A stretch of DNA of 64,000 bases from Lampris incognitus (GCF_029633865.1 NC_079216.1:19318677-19382676); one strand, 5' to 3'. Counted from the stretch's first letter, positions 1 through 11,803 are shown. Notes: generated by a model not told the origin, from the letters alone. Numbers and translations: made by a program.

Positions 1-1906
1 TGTTCTTGGACGACACCCATACGGGCACAATCATCGATGTGTTGGTAGACTGTCCAGTCGTGACGGTATGTGACATTGCAGTCGCGGCAGCTTCTGATTC
101 ATTAGCGTTGCTTGGGGGAGTGTTTTCCCGAGCTGCAGACGGTTCCCTTTTCACGTGGTTGTCATTGTGAAGATAGGTGGGGTGTTTGCCTTTGCAGGTG
201 TTGCAGGTATGTCTATGTCGACAGTCCTTCGCGCTATGGCCGGGTTTGGTGCAGCCATAGCAGAGCTTGTTCTCTTTCACGAATTCTCTTCTCTCCTCCA
301 GAGTCTTGGCGATGAACTTGGGACATGCATGTAGCCCGTGTTGACTGTCTTGGCAGAACGCACAGGGGGGTTTTTCCTTTCCGCTGGCTGGCTTTTGCTT
401 GTCACTGTCCGTTTCAGTTTGCGTACTCAGAACACTCGCCTTGTTCCTCTTAGGGTCCCTGTTATTCGGTTTTGCTGTGCTAGACTCGGAGTTGCGTAAG
501 GCATAAGGTGAGGTGATCGGATTGCATGCGATCGCTGCCTCCTTTGCCATGAAGGTGGTGAAGTCCTTGAAGCTGGGGAATTCTTGATTCCTGTCCAAGG
601 CTTCCGTAGCCTTCCTGTTCCATCGAGATGCTGCCCAGTCTGGCAGTTTGTGGACCAGCTTCATGTTCTCTTCACAGTCATTCAATATTTCGAGGCTCTT
701 CACATGAGACATTGCGTCTTGGCAGGCGTTCAAGAAGTCGGAAAAGTCTCTAAGTCCCTCTGCATCCCTTGGTTGGATTTTTGGCCACTTTGTGAGCCTG
801 TCTCTGAAGGCTCTCTGTATGACGAAGGCCTGTCCGTATCGGTGATTCAGTTTGCTCCATGCGTCCTTGTAAGACTCGCCGTCGTTTCTGTAGAAGGTCC
901 CTTCCAGTGTCTTACGAGCTGGGCCGCCTACATATTTCCTCAAGTAGTAAAGCTTGTCTGCTGAGGAGATGGCCTTTGAGTCAGTGAGTGACATGAATGA
1001 AGTTCTCCACTCAATGAACTGAATGGGGTCGCCATTAAATACCGATGGCTCTGGCACTGGAAGTCTATTCAGGGCTTTACTATCTTGGAGGGCCCGGGCG
1101 AGGGACGACACGTTTACGTCAGGTGACGATGCCATTATATTGAGGGTTTGGTTGCTGGTAGCTGGGGAGCCGTGAAGATTTCTTTCAGGATCATTAGAGT
1201 GGACACTGCCGTCCTGTGATGTTCCCTGGTTATAGACTTGAAGTCTGGCCCGTGCAGCCCTTAAGTCCTTTTCTGCCTGTAGGCGTTCAAGAGCGCGTTT
1301 TTCAACTTCAAGCTGCCACCTTTGTTGCTCCTCTAGCGTCCTTCGTTGCTCCTCTAGTGTCCTTTGTTGCTCCTCCAAACGTTGTATCTTCTCCCTTTGC
1401 TTATCTTCTTCAAGCAACCCTTCGAACTCCGCTTCCTTTGCTGCAAGCTCTGCTGCCGCGTCCACACGTTTGACTGTTAAAGTGCTGCCTTCGTGGCTGT
1501 GGACTGACTTTGACACTCTTGAGACAGTGGATCCATAGATTGAGCGCGCATAGCCGCCCTTGAGTAGCTCCTTGAGACGTCGTGGTGCTTGTTCTGCATC
1601 GAAATCTAAATCGATGTCTACAATCCTCTCGTAGGCGATTTTCTTAATCTCTGTTGTAGCTGCCTCACATGCATCAACACGGCTTCTCATTTCGGCTGAG
1701 GGTGTGAAGTGACCTCGTATGTCATTATAGGTGTTCAACACAACCTCTTTATCCTTCTCCAAAGTATCAAGCAGAGATGCCAGCTCAGTTTCCTTGAGGT
1801 CTTTCTTTAGCCGCTCTCTTGACTCACGAGCTCGACTCTTCCATTTTTCGTACGCTGAGAGGGGCTCTCTCTCCTTCCTCACCTCCTCTTGTTGCAGTTC
1901 AAGCAT
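1..1906 (-). CDS. BEL/Pao Gag-like polyprotein, N-terminal part (partial)
   Basis: One uninterrupted minus-strand frame runs from an ATG at 1904-1906 to the left edge (about 635 codons). The first ATG after an upstream in-frame stop near 2025 was chosen. It shows a basic, charged N-terminus, a glutamate/glutamine/arginine-rich coiled coil with tandem EEQQRTL-type repeats (about 1300-1430), and a DUF1759-type Gag core (about 600-1090) with an FNGDP...FIEWRTSF start and a KLYYLRKYVGG motif. Zinc-knuckle cysteines follow: CAFC near 360 and CYGC..GH..DC near 220-260. Retropepsin and RT would lie to the left. The open frame suggests a fairly young copy. Family recognition is by remembered motifs. 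Confidence 0.78.
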   Translation of the reverse strand, partial: MLELQQEEVRKEREPLSAYEKWKSRARESRERLKKDLKETELASLLDTLEKDKEVVLNTYNDIRGHFTPSAEMRSRVDACEAATTEIKKIAYERIVDIDLDFDAEQAPRRLKELLKGGYARSIYGSTVSRVSKSVHSHEGSTLTVKRVDAAAELAAKEAEFEGLLEEDKQREKIQRLEEQQRTLEEQRRTLEEQQRWQLEVEKRALERLQAEKDLRAARARLQVYNQGTSQDGSVHSNDPERNLHGSPATSNQTLNIMASSPDVNVSSLARALQDSKALNRLPVPEPSVFNGDPIQFIEWRTSFMSLTDSKAISSADKLYYLRKYVGGPARKTLEGTFYRNDGESYKDAWSKLNHRYGQAFVIQRAFRDRLTKWPKIQPRDAEGLRDFSDFLNACQDAMSHVKSLEILNDCEENMKLVHKLPDWAASRWNRKATEALDRNQEFPSFKDFTTFMAKEAAIACNPITSPYALRNSESSTAKPNNRDPKRNKASVLSTQTETDSDKQKPASGKEKPPCAFCQDSQHGLHACPKFIAKTLEERREFVKENKLCYGCTKPGHSAKDCRHRHTCNTCKGKHPTYLHNDNHVKREPSAARENTPPSNANESEAAATAMSHTVTTGQSTNTSMIVPVWVSSKN

Positions 1907-2404
1907 TTTAGGAGTCGAGATCTTCACTCGAGTCGAGCGTCGGAGGCTATCCCCATTTTGTTCTTCAAGTTGACTTTGGAGGCTACTTAGTGTTTCTTCC
2001 TTAGTTTGAATTTCTATTCAAATTCTATAAAGTCCCATCAGCTTCACATTGAGAAACATCAAATTCAATAAATGTCCATTGTTGTTGATGTCTTTTTATT
2101 CTTAAACCTTTTCTTCTCAAACCATATTTTTATCAATGTTCTCAGTGAAGATGAATTGTTCCTTATCAATCAATGAAATGTTCCATACCTTTACAGTCTG
2201 ACCGTCACACCAAACCTTCAAGCTAGCTGCCTGATGAGAGTAGAGTTCCTTTGTCTAGAAGACCCGTAAAATGGCGCCGAGTTGCCCGATGAAGTGTCCG
2301 TTGTCAGCAACACCAGACGTAGTAGGAACTTGGCCCCGTGATTCGTCGTCGTAGACCTCTCGGTGCAGCGTGGCGGCAGGGTTGATGAAGGGGTTAGCTC
2401 TTAC

Positions 2405-3045
2405 TGTAGCATTTCAGCCGGACTTTATTCAGATGATGCACTCCAATAACGACTGATGGGTCCATGGTGCGGTATCAGACCATTTATTGCAGCATTTACT
2501 TGTCACAACGTAGACACACCATAGAACCACCGTAAGAGCTGAAAGCATATACATAAAACAACCATTAAATTATATGTGCGACCACGTTTCCCCTATAGCT
2601 AGCCACCAGTACGGGGTGCATAGCACTAGCTAGCATTAGCTTATCATTAGCGATCTCCAAATCACAAAGAACACATTGTAAATAAAAACATAACGAAATT
2701 CGAATTAAACAGTCAATCGGCACTCATACCTGTTCGCCTTCCAGCTAGGTGCTAAATAAATGATGATGATCAATGAACTATAAGTTGTGAATTCGTTCTG
2801 TACATAGCGAACATGACCATCGTCTTCAACTTTCAGTTTAGTTCTGCCGTTTTCTCGCAGCGGCGCACAGCATCATGGGAGACCAGAGTTTTTCAAATAA
2901 AGGTCACATAACAAAAGGAAGTGTAATTCGCTGTTAATATCAATAAGGACTGTACTTTAGGCACCAAATACAAATCAATAATGAGCACCATACAAATCAA
3001 TAATAATAAAAAAATATTATGACAAAATTATATGGGTCATTTACA
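2405..3045 (-). repeat. Probable 5' LTR of the BEL/Pao element
   Basis: On the minus strand the segment starts TGTAAATG (3045) and could end GCTACA at 2405, giving TGT...ACA termini and 641 bp. An AATAAA lies about 20 bases before that end. No convincing tRNA primer site follows, so the inner boundary is uncertain. The outer boundary is better supported by the interrupted repeat next to it. The remaining leader (1907-2404) has no ORF. Confidence 0.45.
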
Positions 3046-3391
3046 TGCGGTGCGGGCGATACGGGTTCGCTTCCCGGCCGCGGCAGTTCCTGTGGTTGCG
3101 TTGTCCCCCGAATTCGCTACATTGGTGTCAGAAGTGGGATGATGGAGACCGTAAGGCCATCGGAAGCGTATGCGCCCTGAGGCGTGAAGGAGCTGATATG
3201 CTTAAGCGCGGGGACGCGCTTCCCGAAGGAGGGGGGTAGTGTACCGTGCATGGATAAGAAGACACGTTGGTCTTTGACTCACGGGTCGGAACCTTTAGTC
3301 GACTGGTTAACGTTGTTGCTAGCGGTGCAGAAGATACGGGTTCGCGTCCCGGCTGTGGCGGTTCCCAGGCTGCCCACCGAATTCGCTGTAA
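3046..3391 (+). mobile_element. Miniature gypsy-type LTR element (LTR-PBS-PPT-LTR, no coding)
   Basis: The left LTR piece ends GAATTCGCTACA at 3121 and is followed by TTGGTGTCAGAAGTGGGAT, a primer-binding-type leader. About 100 noncoding bases later there is a purine tract (3223-3239), and a second LTR starts TGTACCG at 3240 and ends near 3391 (GAATTCGCTGTA). Both LTRs share a tRNA-like core (GATACGGGTTCGC.TCCCGG). The left LTR is truncated by the BEL insertion. The whole internal region is too small for genes, so this is a TRIM-like or strongly deleted copy. Confidence 0.6.
3240..3391 (+). repeat. LTR with tRNA-like A/B-box sequence
   Basis: This roughly 152-bp LTR contains TTAGTCGACTGG (resembling a Pol III A box) and GGTTCGCGTCCCG (resembling a B box) about 40 bases apart. 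The same family occurs as the partial LTR at 3046-3121 and as a solo LTR at 18899-19028 on the other strand. Confidence 0.55.
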
Positions 3392-3574
3392 TACGAGTAG
3401 GTTATTGCATATTTTAGCATGTCGGTTTTCAGTAACAAATACTAACAGCCATAGTGCAGATGTCGCTACAAGGGCTACCAGAGCATGAGTTTGCCTGCCT
3501 AAACTGCCATGTAATTGCTGTCGTCGGCGGCAAATATAGCCTATGCTAAGCTAAGCACTTTCTTTTTGTGATTT

Positions 3575-3946
3575 CCCTACCCCTTTTCTTCCCAGTTCCG
3601 GTCGCTGCTCCACCCACTCTGCCAATCCGGGGAGGGCTGCAGCCTACCACATGCTTCCTTCGATACATGTGGAGTCGCCAGCCGCTTCTTTTCGCCTGAC
3701 GGTGAGTAGTTTCGCCAGGGGGACATAGCGCGTGGGAAGATCACACTGTTTCCCCTCCCCCCGAACGGGCTCCTCGACCGACCAAAGGAGGCGCTAGTGA
3801 AACAACCAGGACACGGCCAATTGTGTCTGTAGAGACGCCCGACCAAGCCGTAGGTAACACGGGGATTCGAACCGCCGATCCCCGTGTTCCGCCGGTCCCC
3901 GTGTTTGTAGGCAACGGAACAGATCGCTACGCTACCCGAACGCCCG
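3575..3946 (-). mobile_element. tRNA-derived SINE, copy 1
   Basis: The minus strand reads a tRNA-like head (GGGTAGCGTAGCGATC..., then GGTTCGAATCCCC as B box) followed by the body CTTGGTCGGGCGTC...GGAGGCATGTGGTAG...GGGTGGAGCAGCGACCGG. The head carries an extra internal duplication of CCCCGTGTT-type sequence. Three further copies of the family are at 12724-13161, 13845-14217 and 16033-16443. Confidence 0.85.
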
Positions 3947-6143
3947 ATTGCCGGCTGTTCTTAATGCAGTTTCAAAACGGATAAAAATCCACCTCAACAA
4001 ATCTAGAAATATATAGCAGAGCAACTTTCAAAAGTGAAATGAGTCAACATTAGCACTGGACAGTTAAAAAGTAATTATTTTACACCTCTAGGCATTGTTA
4101 CATTGAACTGAAACAGGATTGGAGCCAAAATCACTTATTGGGAATGAAATCATCACTGACTTGCTAAACATTCTTTGCTAGTAATCCCATCGAGGTAGCC
4201 TTCATGGTACTCTGAACCGTGATACACACCCTCAGCTTTACTGCACAACCACTTTGCACTCACTCCGGTCCAGCTGCAGGGCCCGGTCTTGTTAACACCC
4301 TGCAGTGCCGTTTTAAAAGGTTTCAAGGCCCAAGGATCATGAAGCTCACTCATAGCTGTTTATTGAAAATGAATCAAGTGTTAAGTTGAAGCTAAATAAA
4401 AACAACAAAAACAACAAATAAAAAACCTGTTCCAGATAAACATGATTTTTCAACAGCAGCAGGTAAGGTCGAGCAAGTTAGACAGATTTGATTCTGCTCC
4501 CAACAGCTCAACAATAGTTTTTGGAAGAACTGAAAAGATCCCCTGTTCACATCAGGTTGATTTTTTGGTAAAGAAACTAATTTTTTTTTCCTACGTGGGG
4601 AAAGAAAAAAAAACTTACCTGTGGAAACAGAACAAGTATGCACTGATATTTATTTTATATAACAGAGTAGAAGACATCTTCATCTTCAGTGGGTTTTTGT
4701 TAGTTTCACAAAATCGACTGAAGATTCTTGTTAATGAGAAAATAAACAAAGCCATGGAGTCCCAATGCAAATCACAAATGTCACCATTTAAATAAAATAT
4801 ACATATAAAAAAATCTGATCTTAATATATTGAATATGAATTGTTTTAAAAAATAAAATAACTTGGGTGCCGGTTGTTTGTTCTTGAATTATACTGACCTA
4901 CAAATACATATTAATAACTTGAACCACCTCCAGTTTAAACCATGGTCAGATATGGATAAATAATTACTAAAGGCAGTTGTATAACTGTGCAAAAAAAAGA
5001 AAGAAATCATAATAAAGTTATAGGTTTTTTTTATATATATATATATTTTTTTTTTGCATACTGCATTGCACTTTTATGTACAAATAAGGTTTGAATGGTT
5101 TATGATTATAAATGAGTGACATGCACTCCATTTAGTGTGGAGAAATATTATGAAATTAAGTAAAGCTGCAACAAGCCTGCCCAGATTTGTATCTAACAAC
5201 AATTTCTACTATAACCTTATCTAAACTGGATTAGTTTTACCAAGGAAGTGCATGTAATGGAATTTTTAAGAGCTTAATGTGTATTTCTTGTGCTCTGTAC
5301 ATACAAGACAAAAGAGCTTGGTTAATTCACTGACATAACATGTAGCCCAGGGGCAAACATTATCACAATGAGCTTCCTCTTTCACATTCAAGAACAAAAG
5401 TTCCATTGCATGTAGTTAATTAAGTACTGTAGATACAAGCAGGTAACCACCTAATGCTGCTACATAGCTTGTTAGTACATACAATAGATAAAGCACATAA
5501 CTTTGAAAGGTTTCTATAAACCAAGAAATTTGATTACTCAGTCAAATGAGTCTCCTTGACATGGTGCTGGTGAAAGATTATCCACTTGCATGATCAAAAC
5601 ATAAGTCTAACATAATAAACTACTGTTGTTCCCTCTGTTAAAATTAGAACCATCTACATTACAGAGATTTCAAGATTTTGCCATTGTCAAAGGACCTCTG
5701 AGTTTGATAAAATACAATGTGAGATTGCTCCAGAATTTTAGCTTTCCAGACTAGTAAAATTTGCAAATTGCAGACTCATACTGGATTAAAATTATGGATG
5801 CCAGTGGCAATAACTACAATGGTAGAACTTCGTCAACTAAAGCTACTCCAGTTCAATTAGGTCTTATGATTCAGTCTAAGGCAAGTCAACATTCATTGTA
5901 AATTCACCACCGTCTTTAACTCCCATGTTTCAGAAGAACACCTGAGTGGCAATTGTGATAGTATTAGGTAGCCCCTGAACATATCAAGATTTAAAACATT
6001 TAAAATAGGATTAATGTGTGTGTTCTTGGCAAAATACCCCCCCCCCAGATAAATAAACTCATAAAATGATCAGGATACGTTTGCTGAATGACACGAACAA
6101 ACTCCAACACTCTTTCATTCCCATCCAAGCAATTAATAGAATT
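3947..6143. other. AT-rich noncoding DNA, probably partly SALL 3' UTR/downstream
   Basis: No supported gene. The stretch directly left of the SALL stop codon (6144) should contain its 3' UTR; I cannot fix the poly(A) site, although TTTATT (minus-strand AATAAA) occurs near 4359 and 4649. A 66-codon minus-strand frame at 4153-4353 has no recognisable similarity. A T/AT-rich microsatellite lies at about 5025-5055 and a short C run at 6041-6048. Confidence 0.5.
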
Positions 6144-6569
6144 TCAACTGGCGACCATTTCTTTCCTATCTTTGCTAAAACTTGCGAAGCCGAAGTAAGT
6201 CCCCTTTCCAGAGTTATTTTTCACATGATTTATGTGAGTGTCTGCCTGGTCTGCATACTGTTTACACAGTCCGACATTGGTGCCCTTAACAGGTGACCTC
6301 TCCTTCAGCCCCATTTGCCCAGAGAGGAAAGGCACACCCACATTCTGCATTACCGAATGATCACTGGCAAGGTCCATGGAGAGAGGATCAAGAAGTTGGT
6401 TCCCATGGTAAATCAAATCTCCATTGACAGACATAAGTGCAGAATTCTTCTGTGGTGGCTCTGGGAGTTTTACAGGGCGGCTTCCCGTAAGCACCAGGGA
6501 TCCATCTATACACAGTCTGCGACCTCTCCTTGTGGGGACGCTGTTCCACATGTGAGTACCCATATGGAC
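6144..6569 (-). CDS. sall1/sall3-like: SALL exon 3 (end of last finger and C-terminus)
   Basis: The acceptor TCCTATGCAG precedes GTCCATATGGG. The exon supplies the final zinc ligands (VHMGTH) and the conserved [13 protein letters not shown] block, then a diverged tail ending KEMVAS. It is 426 bases including the stop. Intron 2 is 706 bp. The tail lacks the usual FTRF.EDNKEI ending of mammalian SALL1, which argues for rapid divergence or a different paralogue. Confidence 0.9.
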   Translation of the reverse strand, partial: VHMGTHMWNSVPTRRGRRLCIDGSLVLTGSRPVKLPEPPQKNSALMSVNGDLIYHGNQLLDPLSMDLASDHSVMQNVGVPFLSGQMGLKERSPVKGTNVGLCKQYADQADTHINHVKNNSGKGTYFGFASFSKDRKEMVAS

Positions 6570-9500
6570 CTGCATAGGACACATGGTATATTGCACATGT
6601 CATTTGGTGGGCACTTTTACCCAAATTGCCTTACAGTACCACAAGTACATTTACTTTCAGCTCTAGTGGCTTCAAACCTTAGAAGTATTACAGCCTTGAT
6701 TGACATTTTGAGCTACATAGGGAATGTAACCATTTACCCTGGCCATATCTGTTACATCCTCTTATACTACACAGGTACTGGAGCTCCTAACCTTGAGAGT
6801 GCTGGTGCCTTTTTACACACTGAGACACACAGGGCCAGAAATGACTAAATACTCTAATAATCCATAAGCAGAAGATCCAGAAAGCTGAGAGGAATGAGGA
6901 GAGAAAAGTTGTGAAGCTCCTACCCTTGACCAAAGATTGGTCATAATAGAAAATAAAAAATGAGATTAAGAAGATGCAAAAATTTGACTTTTCTTTTTTA
7001 TAGATTGTTTTGGACAATCTTTGCCCATTTATTTCCTGTCTTGTTCCTGCCTTATTGTGCTCTTGATCACATGCCTACATCTTTCTGTTGATGCCATTTT
7101 TCAAACTATGAACTATGAACTTTAACTATGATCCCACAAATAGCATTAATATCACATCATATTTCCTAAATTATACAGGACCTAATTTGATGTTAATTTA
7201 ATTTTTCATGATTTTCTTTAGTACCAAAATGTAATGTCAGTGTTATTAAATAATCTCAGTTTATAGGTGATCTACCTTCAGGTTTCCTTTGGTTGTAAAG
7301 GCCCGCTTGCAGACAGTGCAGGCGAATGGCTTCTCCCCTGTGTGAGTCCTCTCATGGATCTGCAGGGCACTAGTGGATGAGAAGGTCTTTCCGCAGGTCT
7401 TGCAGCTGTGCTGCTTTGGCATTCTTCGAGGTGGCATGGTGGCATGTGCTGTGGATGTCAAAACCAATGAGCTCCATAAACCACTAGGAGGATTCCTGCC
7501 CATTCCAATGGAGGTGTTCAGAAAAGCATCTGTCTCTTTCTTTAAGACTGGTGAGCCACTATACACTGCGGAGGGGCTGTGGTTGGATGCAGTTTTAGGA
7601 TTTGTCGGTTCAAAGAGGCGTGATGGGAGGTCCCTCATTTGATGTGTAAGCATATGCTGTTTGAGGTTTCCCTTGGTAGAGAAGCCTCTGTTGCATGTGG
7701 TGCAGGTAAATGGTCTTTCTTTGGTATGGCTTCTATAATGGATATCCAAAGCACTTTGACAGGCAAAATTCTTCCCGCATAAATCACAGACAGTGTTCTT
7801 TAAGATGCCCTTTTCACGGAGATTGTGAATTAAGTACGGAGTATTGATAACGTGGTTAAATGACTTTTGGTCAGAGGATGCAACAGCAGTTGAGTGAACC
7901 TGGCTCTGGAATGGCTCTTCAAATTTTATAGAATCAAAATGACCCGATGCTTGCCTACTTGATGACAGAGAGCGTTTGTAAGCTGAACATTGAGAAAACA
8001 GTCCCCCAGTGCATTGGTCACTCTCAACTGGTTGGGGTGTGTATGTATGAAAACTTTCCTCGATCATTCTCTCCTCCCTCTCTGCCTTTATCCAGTTCAA
8101 CTGCAGCTTCCTACTTGGCCCATGGCAGCTTGTCTTCTTTATTGTCTCAAAGGGACTTTTATCCAAAGATGAGGACAAACTACTGGACAAGGAATTAAAC
8201 TTGGAGAAGCCATTGCCCCTGAAGCATTTGTTGACATCATTACAAAAGTCTTTCAAGTTCTTCTGTTTCTTACTGTCCACAAATCCTTCACTACAATCCA
8301 TTGACTTTTGACGTGTTTGGTGTAAGAGGGAAGCATTGGGGATCTGGCCATTCATATGCATGCAGACATGCTGCTGCAAGACCACAGCACTGATGAACTT
8401 CTTTTGGCATATGGGGCATGAGTGATGAACTCTCAGCAGAGGTGTTGATCGATGAACAGCCTGATGTGTTTTGAGGTTTCCTTTGGTGGAGAAGGCTCGG
8501 CTGCAAACTTTACATTGATAGGGACGCTCCCCTGTATGTGTCCGGTAGTGCATCCTTAGGGCACTTTGGCAACTAAGTATACGGTGGCAGATGACACATT
8601 CATTTTGGTCTGACACCCTCTTATCAATGTTCTCGACTTGCTGCTGAATTTTGGAGCTCTGGCATATTTTCAGTGGATGGCTCGCCTCAAAAGAATAATA
8701 ATTTGCATGGGTAGATGAGTTATCATTGCTTGTGAGATCATTTGCTTTTTCTAGCTTGATCATTGCCTGAGAGACATGGCTCAGGGATGACTTCACATCT
8801 TCTCTTCTAAGATTCATTGTCACTGTGCTTCCCTGGCCAGTCTCTGTTAGCTCAGTGGTCTGTGTTGGCTTTACCTTTGAATCAAAGTAAAGAATGCCTT
8901 GACTACAGGAAGTTGGATTTGAAACATAATTCTCCTCTTTCTTGATGAGCGAGTTCAATTTAGATTTATCTAATGGCAGCAATGGGCCAGAAGTCATAAA
9001 GATTGGGGATTGATGGCTATCAGGCTGATGTGTAACTGGATTCTCTGGTGGCATGGGCGTGCTGTAAGAAATCCCAGTCCTGGTTGGGATGCTGTCCAGT
9101 TGCTCTGGAACAGGATAAGGATTCATTTGTATGTGGGGATACCTCTCTTTGTGTCTTTGAAAGTGCACTTTCAAGTTTCCACGGGTGGAGAATCTATTGC
9201 CACAGATGTTGCATTTATATGGCCTCTCTCCAGTGTGTGAACGTAAATGGATTTTCAAGGCACTCTCACTCCCAAATGCTTTGGCACAAAATCTGCATCT
9301 GTGTTTGAAGAAAGTATCTCTTGAAGAGGTCTTGAGTTCAGATAGGGTCATATTAGAAGATTTATATTTTCTCTGTTGGGCCAAGGCAGTCAAAGCATCT
9401 AGATCCTCCACAATTGCACCAATATTTGGTATAGAATTATAAGCAATCTGCTGACTGGTAGATGATGCCTGGGGTAAATGCAAGCCATCAGATGTCTTTT

Positions 9501-11347
9501 TGATGAAGCTATCTGTGCAAACTGCTAAAGAGGACATTTTATTTTGGGACACGAAATTGAATCCACTGATGGAGTGACCAGAGAGCATGAACTGGTTTTG
9601 TGGAAGTTGCTTGTGAATTGCTGAGGTCACAAGCTTTCCAACATTTTGTAATGATTCATTGGTAAAAAGTGCATCTCCATTACCCAGATGACTTTGGTGT
9701 AATTGCTCTGTTGCCCCTAATTGCTGAAAGTCATCAATGCTAGCTGAGTGGGTTGCAAGGTACTTGGCTATACCAGCAGCTGCAGCTAACTGCTGAGACA
9801 GATGACAGCTGAGAGTTGTGAGCCGATTGGCAGATTTTAAGGATGAGGATTCCTGAGAGCAGCTGATGGCCACGTCTGGTTTCTCAACTTTCTGAGAAGC
9901 AAACAGCAGAACCTGGTGACGAATCTGATCAATTAACTGCAACTGGTGGATCTGCTGTATCTGCAGAGCCAGGAGCTGCTCCAGAAGAGAGGCAGCAGCC
10001 ATCTTACCATTTCTGCTGAGGCAGACATCTGACTGAGCCTGATGTGAAAACTGGGCCACAGCCACTTTAGTGCTCTCAAGATTTTCAAGGATGACATTGC
10101 TGTTTATCCAGCAGAATCCTTCCTGTTCGGACGAGTTGCCAGGTTGAGGTAATGGTGCTGGGTGAACTGAGTAACGTAAGACATTGTGTGTCTTGTGTAT
10201 TCTGCTATTGACATGGCTGTTATTATCCTGGCTACCGGCGGTGAAAACCTGGCCACCCAACCTAATGTGGCCACTTTTGTTGCTAGAACAATCCATGAAT
10301 TCCATGCTCCCTCCTGTTTTGTCCTGTGATGGTGTGTTGCAGTCTTCCATCTCAGAGTGTTTGACTGTTTTATCCTGCTCCTCTGATGAGCTGGCTAGTA
10401 GTGAGGCTCTGGGGCAAGCTTTGCCACAGGAGAGCCTATTATTGGTTTCATCCACAATCAGAACTATTGGATTTGGGGAACAATCCTTTTGATGTTGTTC
10501 CAGGTCTGATAGCACACTGAACTCAGCACAGCATTGATTGCAGACATGAGCATAGTGATCTATTGTTGATGTTCTCTCCAAACAGACGTGGAAATCATCT
10601 GAAAAAAAACCCAAAACAAAAACAATTACTGACCTAGTATTGTCAAGTATTATAGCAGAAAAGTGACTGAAATTTGATGTCAGTTCCAAGAGTTAAATAA
10701 TGCTGAACATTTGCGTTTACACAAACATTAGCATTTGAAATGGGATTCTAATTAGGCTATCAAATAACTTTAAACACCACAGCACACTTGAACAACCTGG
10801 GATATTAATCTTCTAGTATTTCTGAAATATTAGAATTATGCCAAAAAAGTCCTGTCTGCATCCTTTTGACCCAATACTCAGCATCTAACGATACATTACT
10901 TTTATTTGCTGAAAACTTGTTTTGATGGATTTGTTCAGTCAGACATGAGTTGTTGTTTTTTTTTTCCATTTAGGAATGGATAGACAGAACTTAGAATGAA
11001 TATTTATAGTTATTTCTCACCTGACTAAAGTAGAACATGGAATTATTTTATAAGGGTTCATTAAAAATTGCAGCCCTAATTATTGTAACCTACATTACAT
11101 AGCCTATATGCAATACATAACTTGGGGGTTCATTGTACAACTCTGTTCGGCACGTTTTACAGTTCAAAATAACGGTGGCAACCCCTGATGTTTTCCTCCA
11201 GTCTACCTCTAAACATTCGAGCAATGCTGCGAAGATTGACCACATCCACACAAGAGCTCTGAACCGATACGACTCACCCATGTAGTCCACGAAGGACGAA
11301 CTATTCAACTGGACATGTTGCGGTTTCTTCTGCTTCCTGCGCGACAT
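6144..11347 (-). CDS. sall1/sall3-like: Spalt-like (SALL family) C2H2 zinc-finger transcription factor, three exons
   Basis: Spliced from exon 1 (11347-11278), exon 2 (10598-7276) and exon 3 (6569-6144), 1272 residues. All four junctions obey GT-AG and keep frame. SALL proteins are nuclear repressors that recruit NuRD through an N-terminal MSRRKQ..PQH motif and bind AT-rich DNA through paired zinc fingers; that motif is present at residues 1-11. Fingers: a single C2HC at about 43-64, a pair at 456-510, a triple at 688-770, a pair at 958-1010 and a final pair at 1086-1135 split by intron 2. A glutamine-rich oligomerisation stretch lies at about 225-255. The five-cluster order and the [18 protein letters not shown]-terminal block fit SALL1/SALL3 better than SALL2 or SALL4. 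Linkers are strongly diverged, so the paralogue is not settled. Everything around the gene is transposons. Confidence 0.9.
7276..10598 (-). CDS. sall1/sall3-like: SALL exon 2 (bulk of the protein)
   Basis: The acceptor is a polypyrimidine run ending TTTTTTTCAG at 10599. The exon is 3323 bases and ends CTGAAG|GTAGAT. Finger pairs show [14 protein letters not shown]...H..SH with linker [22 protein letters not shown] with [22 protein letters not shown] with TKERPFTC, and [14 protein letters not shown] with TGEKPFAC. Extending past the donor would stop after only three codons and destroy the last finger, which confirms the splice. Confidence 0.92.
11278..11347 (-). CDS. sall1/sall3-like: SALL exon 1 (NuRD-recruitment motif)
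   Basis: Seventy coding bases, 23 codons plus one base. The start at 11347 was chosen because the family begins MSRRKQ; an in-frame alternative five codons upstream is not conserved. The donor reads ATGG|GTGAGT. The first codon of exon 2 completes an aspartate across the junction. Intron 1 is only 679 bp. Confidence 0.9.
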
Positions 11348-11406
11348 GCTTCCAACTCCCACGAGTCAATGCAGAGACACGAATAAACACACGCACGCAC
11401 GCACAC

Positions 11407-11533
<127 letters not shown>

Positions 11534-11803
11534 CATCCACTCGCCCAGTCACTGTCATCTGTCCCGTCCTGTGTAGAGCCGAGAGCCAACTACAATAACA
11601 GATTACCGGACTCGAACCATTCACTGCCCAGATCACATCACATCTCTTTAGAAAAAAGGGGGCGGAGACTGAAGTTGTGTCAACTTCGATTTGATTTAAA
11701 AAAAAACAGCGCACGTGTCTTTGAAAACGCTTCACAGTTTGGCAAAAGGATAAATTCGGTACTTTAAGACTCAGACTCAAGGCTATAGTTGCGAAAATGA
11801 TAG

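Larger units (their letters stand above)
1..3045 (-). mobile_element. BEL/Pao LTR retrotransposon, 5' part, cut by window edge
   Basis: The minus strand reads, right to left, a probable LTR (3045 down to about 2405), a roughly 500-base leader and then a long gag frame running off the left edge. Family assignment rests on the Gag (entry below). The right boundary is placed at 3045 because the minus strand begins TGTAAATG there, and the sequence beyond it belongs to an interrupted mini-LTR element. The other end and the target duplication lie outside the window. Confidence 0.75.

Noticed and set aside
4153..4353. 66-codon minus-strand frame with several tryptophans and cysteines
   Set aside because: No recognised family, weak splice context and no partner exon; kept only as a remark.
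4442..4795. 117-codon plus-strand frame in AT-rich DNA
   Set aside because: Lysine/phenylalanine-rich by composition, no motif, no splice support.
6315..6848. 177-codon plus-strand frame opposite SALL exon 3
   Set aside because: Antisense shadow of the conserved exon.
10599..10689. Extension of the SALL reading frame to 10689
   Set aside because: This is intron: the frame runs through the polypyrimidine tract and the start would be TTG; the conserved MSRRKQ start is in exon 1.
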